A stretch of DNA of 9,573 nt. Source: Beijerinckiaceae bacterium. Lineage in GTDB: Bacteria > Pseudomonadota > Alphaproteobacteria > Rhizobiales > Beijerinckiaceae. Location: the NCBI GenBank assembly GCA_947455285.1, contig CANGOK010000117.1, forward strand, positions 1-9,573, given 5' to 3'. Below are positions 1 to 6,409 of this stretch, piece by piece. A program made the translations under genes and the position numbers. The notes beneath the pieces were generated by a model. It saw nothing but the letters and a program-made list of their open reading frames with translations, did no database searches and had not been told where the DNA came from. Within the stretch, counting starts at the first letter, position 1. Each line of letters opens with the position of its first letter.

Positions 1-53
1 GCTTCCGCCAGAAGCCGATGAGATCGCCCACTACCCCACCCCCATGGTTCCAT
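1..53 (-). CDS. Possible start of a gene cut by the left edge
   Basis: Downstream of the ABC1 kinase stop on the same strand, an ATG at 53 opens a frame that stays open for 17 codons to the window edge (it begins MEPWGWGSGR). A purine-rich GCAGGCGAG lies immediately upstream and could serve as a weak ribosome site. I recognise no family in so short a piece. The frame may be chance, because GC-rich DNA keeps frames open easily. If real, it would be a fourth member of the minus-strand unit, 32 bases after the kinase gene. The extreme edge also holds a small inverted repeat (GCTTC/GAAGC, bases 1-15) with no T-run, so it is not convincing as a terminator. Confidence 0.2.
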   Translation of the reverse strand, partial: MEPWGWGSGRSHRLLAE

Positions 54-85
54 CTCGCCTGCTACGCCCGAACCGACGAGGCGGA

Positions 86-1447
86 TCAGCGGTGGCCGGT
101 GAGGCCCACAAGCTCAAGGGCCGCGGACTGCCGCTCCGCTATGGCTTCGACCGAAAAGTTCTGCCCAAGCGCCGTCTCGAAAAGCTGGTGGAAATTGAGC
201 TTCGCGTCGAGGTGCAGGAAGACGCCGCCAAGGCCAATGGCGGCGCGGTCCATGAAGACGAACTCGCGGGGCACCTTGACCGGCCCCTTTTCCTTCAAGG
301 CCTTGTGGACGGTGAAGGCCTCCTTGCGCCCATATTTGCCAGGCTCCACCCCATCGGCGATGGTGCGCACGCGATCATCAAGCAGCGGGCCATAGATGAA
401 CCGCGCCCAGATGTTCAGCACTTCGATGAGATCCTTGCGCAGGCCCTTGAAGCCCCAGGTCTCGTAGGCGTGGACCACCTGCGCCTCGTCCCCGCGCTGC
501 AATCCCTGATAGAGATCGACCACGCCGCCCACGAAGGAGGGGGGAAAGATACGCACGCAGCCGTAGTCGAGCAGGTTGATCCCCTCACCCTCGCCAAAGA
601 CGGTGTAATTGCCGAGATGCGGATCCCCATGGATCACGCCAAACTGGCTGAAGGGCTGCCACCAGGCCCTAAACATGGCCATGGCGATGCGGTTGCGCAC
701 CTCCTGATCGGCGGTCTTGAAGGTCAGCAGCTTGCGCCCTTCGAGCCAGTCGAGCGTCAGCAACCGCCCCGTGGACAGCTCCGGCCAATGGCCGGGGATG
801 CGCACCTCATCGAAACCGCTGAGCATATGAGCGTAGAGCGCGGCGTGTTTCGCCTCGCGCCGATAGTCCAGCTCCTCGCGCACGCGCGCCGCGATCTCGA
901 TGGCGATCTCGCGCGTGTCGATGGCGGCGTCCATGCGCCGATGTAGGGCGAAGAGGACATCGAGCTGGGCGAGGTCTGCCTCCACTGCGGAGGCCATATC
1001 GGGATATTGCAGCTTGCAGGCGAGCGGGCGCCCATCATGGCTCACCGCGCGATGCACCTGCCCGAGCGAGGCGGCCGCCGTGGGGCGCAGATCGAAGGAG
1101 GCGAAACGGCCCTGCCATTGCGGGCCAAGCTCGGCCTGCATGCGCCGCTTGACGAAGGCCGCGCCCATAGGCGGCGCATCGGCCTGCAGTTTCTGCAGCT
1201 CCTCAGCATATTCAGGCGGCAGGACGTCGGGGATGGTGGCCAGCAGCTGGGCCACCTTCATCATTGGCCCCTTGAGATTTCCCAACGCATTGGCGAGGGC
1301 CGCAGGCAGCGTCGCGGACTCGCCCGGGCGCGACCCGCCAAGCAGGGTCGCCGCCGCAATCCGCGCCGCAACCCCGCCCACATTGGCGCCGACCCGCGCA
1401 TAACGGGCGGCGCGGGCGGAAAAGCGATTGGCTTCGTCGTCTGTCAT
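86..1447 (-). CDS. ABC1/UbiB-family atypical kinase-like protein (AarF/ADCK type)
   Basis: The 453-residue protein belongs to the ABC1/ADCK/UbiB protein-kinase-like family, whose studied members support ubiquinone and other isoprenoid-lipid metabolism, probably through ATPase activity. Visible landmarks in order: the family's KxGQ-type segment reads KVAQ at residues 64-67; the Ala-rich nucleotide loop AAASLGQVH starts at 124; the invariant Lys is K145 in ACKLQYP; an ExD motif is E192/D194; the catalytic-loop equivalent HGDPHLGN is at 273-280; and the metal-binding DFG equivalent is DYG at 294-296. The fold is therefore complete. The Gly-to-Ala change in KxGQ is discussed as a finding. No transmembrane pair at the C-terminus, as in classical UbiB, is evident, and no ubiE or coaBC neighbour is visible, so ubiB is not assigned. 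It lies 67 bases after the monooxygenase gene on the same strand and probably shares its mRNA. Substrate unknown. Confidence 0.93.
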   Translation of the reverse strand: MTDDEANRFSARAARYARVGANVGGVAARIAAATLLGGSRPGESATLPAALANALGNLKGPMMKVAQLLATIPDVLPPEYAEELQKLQADAPPMGAAFVKRRMQAELGPQWQGRFASFDLRPTAAASLGQVHRAVSHDGRPLACKLQYPDMASAVEADLAQLDVLFALHRRMDAAIDTREIAIEIAARVREELDYRREAKHAALYAHMLSGFDEVRIPGHWPELSTGRLLTLDWLEGRKLLTFKTADQEVRNRIAMAMFRAWWQPFSQFGVIHGDPHLGNYTVFGEGEGINLLDYGCVRIFPPSFVGGVVDLYQGLQRGDEAQVVHAYETWGFKGLRKDLIEVLNIWARFIYGPLLDDRVRTIADGVEPGKYGRKEAFTVHKALKEKGPVKVPREFVFMDRAAIGLGGVFLHLDAKLNFHQLFETALGQNFSVEAIAERQSAALELVGLTGHR

Positions 1448-1514
1448 CGATTGCGACCTGTGGCGACGCGCTTGAGATAAGCACGAACCGCCGATTTACG
1501 AGCCAGAGCTCAGG

Positions 1515-2711
1515 TCAGACCGGGACCGTGTTCACATTATAGGTGAACAGCCATTCGTAACGCGCGGCGATGGCCTCGGCGCTCCATTCGCGGTCGATAT
1601 AGGCGTCGGCCTTCACGGGGTCGCGATAGTCGGGATTGTGGAAGTGCCGCACCATGTCGTTGGCGCCCGCCACCATGCGGTTGTCGCGCTCCAGTCGCGC
1701 TGCTTCGTAGCGCTTGAGGGCGGTCGGCACATCGTCATAGGCTTCAAGGCAGCGCGCCAGCACCACGCCATCCTCCAGCGCCATGACGGCGCCCTGCGCG
1801 AGGAAGGGCAGCGTCGGGTGGCAGGCGTCGCCGAGCAGCGCCACGCGGCCATAGGCGAAGCTGCTGAGGGGATCGCGCACCAGATAGGCCCATTGCAGAA
1901 GCTTGGGGGCGGCGTCGATCATGACATGGATGTCTTCGTGCCAGCCGGCGAAATCCTCATGGCACTGTTCCCTCGTGCCCTCGACGGTCCAGGTGGGATC
2001 AGTCCATGTCTCGCGCTCGATGGTGGCGGCGAGGTTGAAGATTTCGCCATCGCGCAAGGGATAGTGAACCACATGGCCATTGGGGCCGATCCAGTTGACG
2101 GCCATGCTGGCGCGCATGCGCTCGGGCAGAGCATCGAGCGGGATCACACCGCGCCAGATCATCATGCCGGGATAGCGCGAGGGCGCATCCTTGGCGGTGA
2201 GCTGGCGCACCATGGAATTGACGCCATCGCAGCCGATGAGCGCATCGCCCTCAAAGGTGCGTCCATCCTGCAGGGTGAGAAAGACCTTGCCGTCGCGCTC
2301 CTCGAACGAGGCGCAGCGCGCGTTGAGATGCAGGACGTCCGGCCGCTGGCGCAGCACAGCGTCGCTGACGGCGGTGAGGAGATCGGGCCGATAGACCGTG
2401 AGATAGGGATAGCCGTAGCGCTCGAGCGCGGCCGGGCCGAGATCGAAGAGCTTCCAGACCTTGCCAGTGTTCCATAGGCGCACTTCCTTGCGCTCGGCGC
2501 GGCAGGACAGTTTGCGCAGGGTCTCGAAGGCGCCGATGGAATCGAGGGCACGGTTGCCATTGGGGCTGATCTGGATGCCCGCGCCCACTTCGCGCAACTC
2601 GCCCGCTTGTTCGAAAATGGCCACATCGAAGCCGCGCTGCAAAAGCGCCGCCGCCGTGGTCATGCCGCCAATGCCGCCGCCAGCGATGAGAATGCGGGGT
2701 TTCCTTGCCAC
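1515..2711 (-). CDS. FAD-dependent monooxygenase, salicylate-hydroxylase-like (group A flavoprotein)
   Basis: The 398-residue cytosolic flavoprotein is a single-component, NAD(P)H-dependent aromatic-ring hydroxylase type. The N-terminal Rossmann motif GGGIGG is at residues 11-16, with the ribose-binding acidic residue E34 at the end of strand 2. The DG motif (CDG, 161-163) binds both FAD and NAD(P)H, and the second FAD motif GDACHP is at 294-299, followed by LPFLAQG. These segments, GAGIQISPN at 43-51 and the C-terminal end WLFTYNVNTVPV fit salicylate 1-hydroxylase, 3-hydroxybenzoate 6-hydroxylase and 6-hydroxynicotinate 3-monooxygenase relatives better than the UbiH/UbiF quinone hydroxylases. 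H213 and Y217 fall in a VVHYPLR segment that in such enzymes approaches the active site. Translation starts at GTG: the FAD motif lies only 10 residues in, and AGGAG sits 8 bases upstream. The substrate cannot be read from sequence, and no ring-cleavage genes flank it. Confidence 0.92.
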   Translation of the reverse strand: MARKPRILIAGGGIGGMTTAAALLQRGFDVAIFEQAGELREVGAGIQISPNGNRALDSIGAFETLRKLSCRAERKEVRLWNTGKVWKLFDLGPAALERYGYPYLTVYRPDLLTAVSDAVLRQRPDVLHLNARCASFEERDGKVFLTLQDGRTFEGDALIGCDGVNSMVRQLTAKDAPSRYPGMMIWRGVIPLDALPERMRASMAVNWIGPNGHVVHYPLRDGEIFNLAATIERETWTDPTWTVEGTREQCHEDFAGWHEDIHVMIDAAPKLLQWAYLVRDPLSSFAYGRVALLGDACHPTLPFLAQGAVMALEDGVVLARCLEAYDDVPTALKRYEAARLERDNRMVAGANDMVRHFHNPDYRDPVKADAYIDREWSAEAIAARYEWLFTYNVNTVPV

Positions 2712-2719
2712 CTGTGCGT

Positions 2720-2724
2720 CTCCT
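2720..2724 (-). promoter_or_regulatory. Ribosome binding site fixing the GTG start of the monooxygenase
   Basis: On the minus strand AGGAG lies 8 bases before the GTG at 2711. No in-frame ATG lies between this site and the FAD-binding motif, so the SD supports the GTG start. It sits inside the 63-base gap after the peptidase stop codon. Confidence 0.7.
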
Positions 2725-2774
2725 GTCGTTAGGGTTTTCCTAGCTCAGGAGAGGGCGCGGGGGCAAATGGGCGA

Positions 2775-4622
2775 TTAGAGCGTCTCCAATTCCGCAATCA
2801 TTCCCTCGATCATGTTCAGCCCGATCTGCCAGAAGCCGGGGTCACGGGCATCGAGGCCGAAGGGGGCCAAAAGTTCGGAATAATGTTTCGAGCCGCCCGC
2901 CGAGAGCATGGCGAAATATTTCTCCACGAAGCCATCCTGCGCGTTCTGATAGACCCCGTAGAGCGAGTTCACGAGGCAATCGCCGAAGGCGTAGGCGTAG
3001 ACATAGAAGGGCGAGTGGACGAAGTGCGGGATATAGGCCCAGAAGGTCTCGTATCCCTCATGCAGGGTGATGGAGGGGCCAAGACTCTCGGCCTGCACGC
3101 TCATCCATAGCTGCCCGATGCGCTCCGCCGTCAGTTCGCCCTCGCGGCGCGCCTCATGCAGCTTGCGCTCGAAGGAATAGAAGGCGATCTGGCGCACCAC
3201 CGTATTGATCATGTCCTCGACCTTGGCCGCGAGCATGGCCCGGCGTTGATCGGGACCGGCCTCGGCCAGGAGCGTGCGGAAGGTCAGCATCTCGCCAAAA
3301 ACGCTGGCGGTCTCGGCGAGAGTCAGGGGCGTCGGCGCCATCAGCGCGCCGTTGGGCGCCGCCAGCACCTGATGCACGCCATGGCCGAGTTCGTGGGCCA
3401 GCGTCATCACATCGCGCGGCTTGCCCTGATAGTTCAGCAGCACATAGGGATGGGCCGAGGGAACCGTCGGATGGGCGAAAGCCCCCGGCGCCTTGCCCGG
3501 CCGCACGGGCGCGTCGATCCATTTCTCGTCAAAGAAGCGCCGCGCGATATCGGCCATGCGGGGCGAAAAGGCGCCATAGGCCGACAGGACGAGATGGCGC
3601 GCATCCTCCCAGTTATAGGAGCGGGTCGGAGCGTCCGGCAGCGGGGCGTTGCGGTCCCAGTGATCGAGGCTGTCCTTGCCGAACCACTTCGCCTTCAGCT
3701 TGTAATAGCGGTGCGAGAGGCGCGGATAGGCGTCCTGCACGGCCGCGACCAGCGAATCCACGACCTCGCGCTCCACGCGATTTGAAAGATGGCGTGAATC
3801 CGCCACGTCCTTGAACCCGCGCCAGCGGTCGCCGATCTCCTTGTCCTTGGCCAGAACATTGGTGATCAGCGAGAAAGTGCGCTGATTGGCGCGCAGGGTC
3901 TCAGCCAGGGCCTCGGCCGCCTGCTTGCGGACGCCCGCGTCCCTGTCCTGCATGAGGTTGAGGGTCGGCTCGAGCGTCAGCTCCTTGTCGCCGACCTTGA
4001 AACGCAGGGAAGCGATGGTCTCGTCAAACAGCCGGTTCCAGGCGCCGCGGCCGGTGATGGACTTTTCGTGGAACAGCTCCTCCACGCGATCCTCGAGCTG
4101 ATAGGGCTTCTCCCGCCGCACATCCTCGATCCAGGGCCGGTAATGGGCGAGCGGCCCCTCGCCCATGGCCTTCTCGAGAAGGGCGTCGTCGATTCGGTTG
4201 AGCTCGAGCGTCAGAAAGAGGAGATCGGTGGAGGCGTTGGTGATCTTCTCCTGCGCATCGCCAAAAAATTTCGCACGCAGGGGGTCGGTGGTGTCGCCCG
4301 CGTAAATGAGCCCAGCGTAGGACATGATTCGCCCGATCAGGTCCTCCAGCCGCTCGTAGCGCTGCAGCATCTCGAAGAGGGAACGGGAGGCCTCGGGGGC
4401 GCCTGCGAGGCTCGCCAGCTTGCCCCGATAGTCCTGCGCGAAGGCCTTGGGTTCGCTCAAGGCGCGGGCGAGATCCCCCGCATATTCGGGCGATTCCATC
4501 CCCGGATAGAGATCGCCAAGGTTCCACTCGGGCAGCCCGCCGGCGACGGGAGCTGCGCCTTGGGCGGTGGCGGAACGGGCGATCAGGGCATGGCTGGGGA
4601 GGAAAGAGCGCATCGAGGGCAT
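2775..4622 (-). CDS. pepF: M3 family oligoendopeptidase F (zinc metallopeptidase)
   Basis: The 615-residue protein matches the usual length of about 600 for PepF, a cytosolic zinc endopeptidase that cuts short peptides during protein and peptide turnover. The M3 zinc motif HELGH is at residues 410-414, with H410 and H414 as ligands, E411 catalytic, and E437 in LAETASVFGE the likely third ligand. The C-terminal substrate-side segment around 521-547 (HEGYETFW, then IPHFVHSPFYVYAYAFG) is the Tyr/His-rich block typical of the oligoendopeptidase F branch. The N-terminal helical domain begins at PEWNLGDLYPGM (31-42). No signal peptide is evident. Two starts are possible, ATG 4622 and ATG 4613 (three codons later), and neither has a strong SD. 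It appears to be the first gene of the minus-strand unit, divergent from the response regulator. All catalytic residues are intact. Confidence 0.95.
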   Translation of the reverse strand: MPSMRSFLPSHALIARSATAQGAAPVAGGLPEWNLGDLYPGMESPEYAGDLARALSEPKAFAQDYRGKLASLAGAPEASRSLFEMLQRYERLEDLIGRIMSYAGLIYAGDTTDPLRAKFFGDAQEKITNASTDLLFLTLELNRIDDALLEKAMGEGPLAHYRPWIEDVRREKPYQLEDRVEELFHEKSITGRGAWNRLFDETIASLRFKVGDKELTLEPTLNLMQDRDAGVRKQAAEALAETLRANQRTFSLITNVLAKDKEIGDRWRGFKDVADSRHLSNRVEREVVDSLVAAVQDAYPRLSHRYYKLKAKWFGKDSLDHWDRNAPLPDAPTRSYNWEDARHLVLSAYGAFSPRMADIARRFFDEKWIDAPVRPGKAPGAFAHPTVPSAHPYVLLNYQGKPRDVMTLAHELGHGVHQVLAAPNGALMAPTPLTLAETASVFGEMLTFRTLLAEAGPDQRRAMLAAKVEDMINTVVRQIAFYSFERKLHEARREGELTAERIGQLWMSVQAESLGPSITLHEGYETFWAYIPHFVHSPFYVYAYAFGDCLVNSLYGVYQNAQDGFVEKYFAMLSAGGSKHYSELLAPFGLDARDPGFWQIGLNMIEGMIAELETL

Positions 4623-4642
4623 CCACTGCTGAGTACAGGCCC

Positions 4643-4671
4643 TATATCGGTCCTCCCCCCGCTCCGATCAA
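4643..4671 (-). promoter_or_regulatory. Candidate sigma70-type promoter for the peptidase gene
   Basis: Read on the minus strand, TTGATC (4671-4666) is followed after exactly 17 bases by GATATA (4648-4643). This resembles a housekeeping -35/-10 pair. Initiation about 7 bases after the -10 box would leave a leader of only about 14 bases before ATG 4622, which fits the lack of a clear SD. The call rests on pattern match alone. Confidence 0.4.
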
Positions 4672-4686
4672 CCGCCTGTCCAGAAA

Positions 4687-4701
4687 GGCGACGCTTTCGC
4701 C
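4687..4701. repeat. Short inverted repeat in the divergent intergenic region
   Basis: GGCGA and TCGCC form perfect 5-base arms around a CGCTT centre. It lies between the divergent peptidase and response-regulator genes, upstream of the peptidase -35 candidate, where an operator would be plausible. At this length in GC-rich DNA it may be chance. Confidence 0.25.
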
Positions 4702-4752
4702 ACAGGTCCGCCCAAAATTAATCGGCCATTTACCCTGTTTGAAGAAGATAGC

Positions 4753-4780
4753 CTCCGAAGCAGGTTGCTCCCTGCCGGAG
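4753..4780 (+). promoter_or_regulatory. Leader hairpin containing the Shine-Dalgarno of the response regulator
   Basis: CTCCG (4753-4757), an AA bulge, then GCAGG (4760-4764) pair with CCTGC (4771-4775) and CGGAG (4776-4780) around a TTGCTC loop. This gives ten base pairs with one 2-base bulge. The GGAG at 4777-4780 is the only recognisable SD before ATG 4794, although its 13-base spacing is long, and it is fully inside the 3' arm. There is no T-run, so it is not an intrinsic terminator. It could limit translation, or act at DNA level as a dyad operator for autoregulation. Both roles are inferred. Confidence 0.45.
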
Positions 4781-4793
4781 AGTAAGCATCCGC

Positions 4794-6287
4794 ATGACCT
4801 CGACCATCCTGATCGCCGATGACGACGCAATACAGCGCCGGCTCCTGGAAGCCATGGTCCGCCGATTCGGCTACCAGGCTGAACTGGTCGATGGGGGCGA
4901 GGCCGCGCTCGCCCGACTCGTCGCCGCTGATCTGCCCCGCATCGACTGCCTGATTCTCGATCTCGTCATGCCCGACCTCGACGGCATGGGCGTGCTGCTG
5001 CGGATGAAGGATCGCGGCCTCACCACGCCGGTGATCGTCCAGACGTCCCCCAACTCCATCGAGGCCTCCGTGTCCGCCATGCGGGCGGGGGCCTTTGATT
5101 TTGTTGTGAAACCCGTTGGCGCGGAGCGTCTGCAGGTCTCGATCAAGAACGCCTTGCGCCTTGAGGCGCTGGAAGAGGAAGTACGCCGCAAGGCCCGTTA
5201 CGGCTCGGCGACCAATTCCTTCCGCGACATCGCCACCGCTTCCGAAAACATGAGCCGGATTTTGCGGCTATGCGAGCGCGCCGCGAAATCCAACATTCCC
5301 GTGCTGATCGAGGGCGAGGCTGGCGTCGGCAAGGAGCTCGTCGCGCGCTCCATCCATGGCGCCTCTGATCGTCGCGGCCGGGGTTTCCATACCGTAAATT
5401 GCGCAGGCCTTTCCCCGACCGAAGTCGAGTCCTGCCTCTTCGGCCATGAGAAAGGCGCCTTCCCCGGCGCCAACGAACGACAGATCGGCAAATTCGCCGA
5501 GGCCAATGGCGGCGCGCTTTTCCTTGAAAATGTCGAGGACCTCCCGCCAGCGGCTCAGATCAAGCTGCTTCGCGCCCTGCACGAGGGCGAAATCGAACCA
5601 GCGGGCGCGCGCAAGCCCATCAAGGTCGATGTGCGCATCATCACCGCGAGCAACCGCAACATGATGGAATGCGTGAAGGCCGGCGCCTTCCGCGAAGACC
5701 TTTATTATCGCCTGAATGTCTTCCCCATCACCGTGCCGCCCCTGCGTTCGCGCCCGGAAGATATTTCGGACCTCGCCCGGCGCTTCACGGCGCGGTTCGC
5801 CGCCGAACAGGGCAAGCGTCTGCGAGGCCTCTCAGCCGAAACGCTCGCCTTGCTGACCCGCTACAACTGGCCGGGCAATATCAGGCAACTTGAGAACACG
5901 ATCTATCGCGCCGTCGTGCTGGCGGAGGGCGACGAGTTGACCGTCGCCGAATTCCCCCAGATCGCCGCGCGCGTCGAGGGCTTCGACGTACGCATTCCCC
6001 CCGCCCCTGCGCTCGCCGCAGCGGCTGCGCCCCAGCGGGAGATCATCCGCATCGAGGTGCGCGATCCCAACGCCATGCGCCCCCTCGACGACAGCGGCAA
6101 TGTCCGCAAGCTCGAAGAAGTGGAAGCGGAAATGATCCGCTTCGCCCTGACCTATTATCGCGGACAAATGTCCGAAATGGCCCGCAGGCTCGGCATTGGT
6201 CGCTCGACCCTCTACCGCAAGATGAAGGACCTTGGCCTTCAGGATGACGAAATCTCGGCGATAGGGTCGAGTTTCGAGGCCGCCTGA
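4794..6287 (+). CDS. NtrC-type response regulator with degenerate sigma54-activation motifs
   Basis: The 497-residue protein has three parts. A receiver domain (about 4-122) has acidic pocket D9-D11, phosphoacceptor D56, T84 and K106, all intact. An AAA+ domain (about 145-390) has Walker A GEAGVGKE at 174-181, N202 in the NCAGL segment, arginine-finger candidates R300 and R306, and the sensor II region NWPGNIRQLEN from 358. A Fis-type helix-turn-helix (about 440-481) ends GIGRSTLYRKMKDLGL. Two motifs depart from the family: the sigma54-contact loop reads GAFPGA (221-226) instead of GAFTGA, and Walker B has E245-N246 instead of Asp-Glu. Cys214 also replaces the usual Glu of SELFG. DNA binding and phosphorylation look intact, while ATP-driven sigma54 remodelling looks doubtful. 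No histidine kinase is adjacent, so it is an orphan here. No in-frame start exists upstream, because a TAG occurs at 4749. Confidence 0.95.
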   Translation: MTSTILIADDDAIQRRLLEAMVRRFGYQAELVDGGEAALARLVAADLPRIDCLILDLVMPDLDGMGVLLRMKDRGLTTPVIVQTSPNSIEASVSAMRAGAFDFVVKPVGAERLQVSIKNALRLEALEEEVRRKARYGSATNSFRDIATASENMSRILRLCERAAKSNIPVLIEGEAGVGKELVARSIHGASDRRGRGFHTVNCAGLSPTEVESCLFGHEKGAFPGANERQIGKFAEANGGALFLENVEDLPPAAQIKLLRALHEGEIEPAGARKPIKVDVRIITASNRNMMECVKAGAFREDLYYRLNVFPITVPPLRSRPEDISDLARRFTARFAAEQGKRLRGLSAETLALLTRYNWPGNIRQLENTIYRAVVLAEGDELTVAEFPQIAARVEGFDVRIPPAPALAAAAAPQREIIRIEVRDPNAMRPLDDSGNVRKLEEVEAEMIRFALTYYRGQMSEMARRLGIGRSTLYRKMKDLGLQDDEISAIGSSFEAA

Positions 6288-6409
6288 GGTTTTCAGCACA
6301 GCTTGAATTTTATTCCATTTTCGCAGCAACGCGACATTTCTTTCAAAATCCAAAAGCTCCCTTTGCGGGAGGCGAAATAAAAGCGACCCAAAGTGGAAGG
6401 GCGACGTAG
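6288..6409 (+). promoter_or_regulatory. AT-rich spacer and leader before the L,D-transpeptidase
   Basis: These 122 bases are markedly more AT-rich than the flanking genes, as expected of a promoter region, but I could not pick a convincing -35/-10 pair or a sigma54 GG-N10-GC element. A perfect 5-bp inverted repeat, CTCCC (6357-6361) and GGGAG (6367-6371), has no T-run on the plus strand. It is therefore unlikely to end the regulator transcript, and read-through into the transpeptidase remains possible. GGAAGG at 6395-6400, nine bases before ATG 6410, serves as ribosome site. Confidence 0.4.

Noticed and set aside
44..946. 300-codon open frame on the plus strand, antisense to the ABC1 kinase
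   Set aside because: It mirrors the codon pattern of the opposite strand, shows no recognisable domain, and the minus-strand frame carries the full set of kinase motifs.
1638..2477. 279-codon plus-strand open frame antisense to the monooxygenase
   Set aside because: Shadow frame typical of GC-rich DNA. All FAD-binding motifs lie on the minus strand.
1515..2711. Monooxygenase as a ubiquinone hydroxylase (UbiH/F/I type) because of the nearby ABC1 kinase
   Set aside because: The second FAD motif region reads GDACHPTLPFLAQG as in salicylate-hydroxylase relatives, not the GDAAH...PxxGQGxNxG pattern of Ubi hydroxylases.
4068..4721. Plus-strand frame overlapping the peptidase start and the divergent spacer
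   Set aside because: No domain and no SD. It runs antisense through the conserved PepF N-terminal domain.
4755..4768. Sigma54 -12-like TTGC in the response-regulator leader
   Set aside because: The bases where the -24 GG should lie are CC, and the TTGC is the loop of the hairpin.
6357..6371. Inverted repeat CTCCC/GGGAG as an intrinsic terminator for the response regulator
   Set aside because: The stem is only 5 bp and purine-rich sequence, not a T-run, follows on the plus strand.
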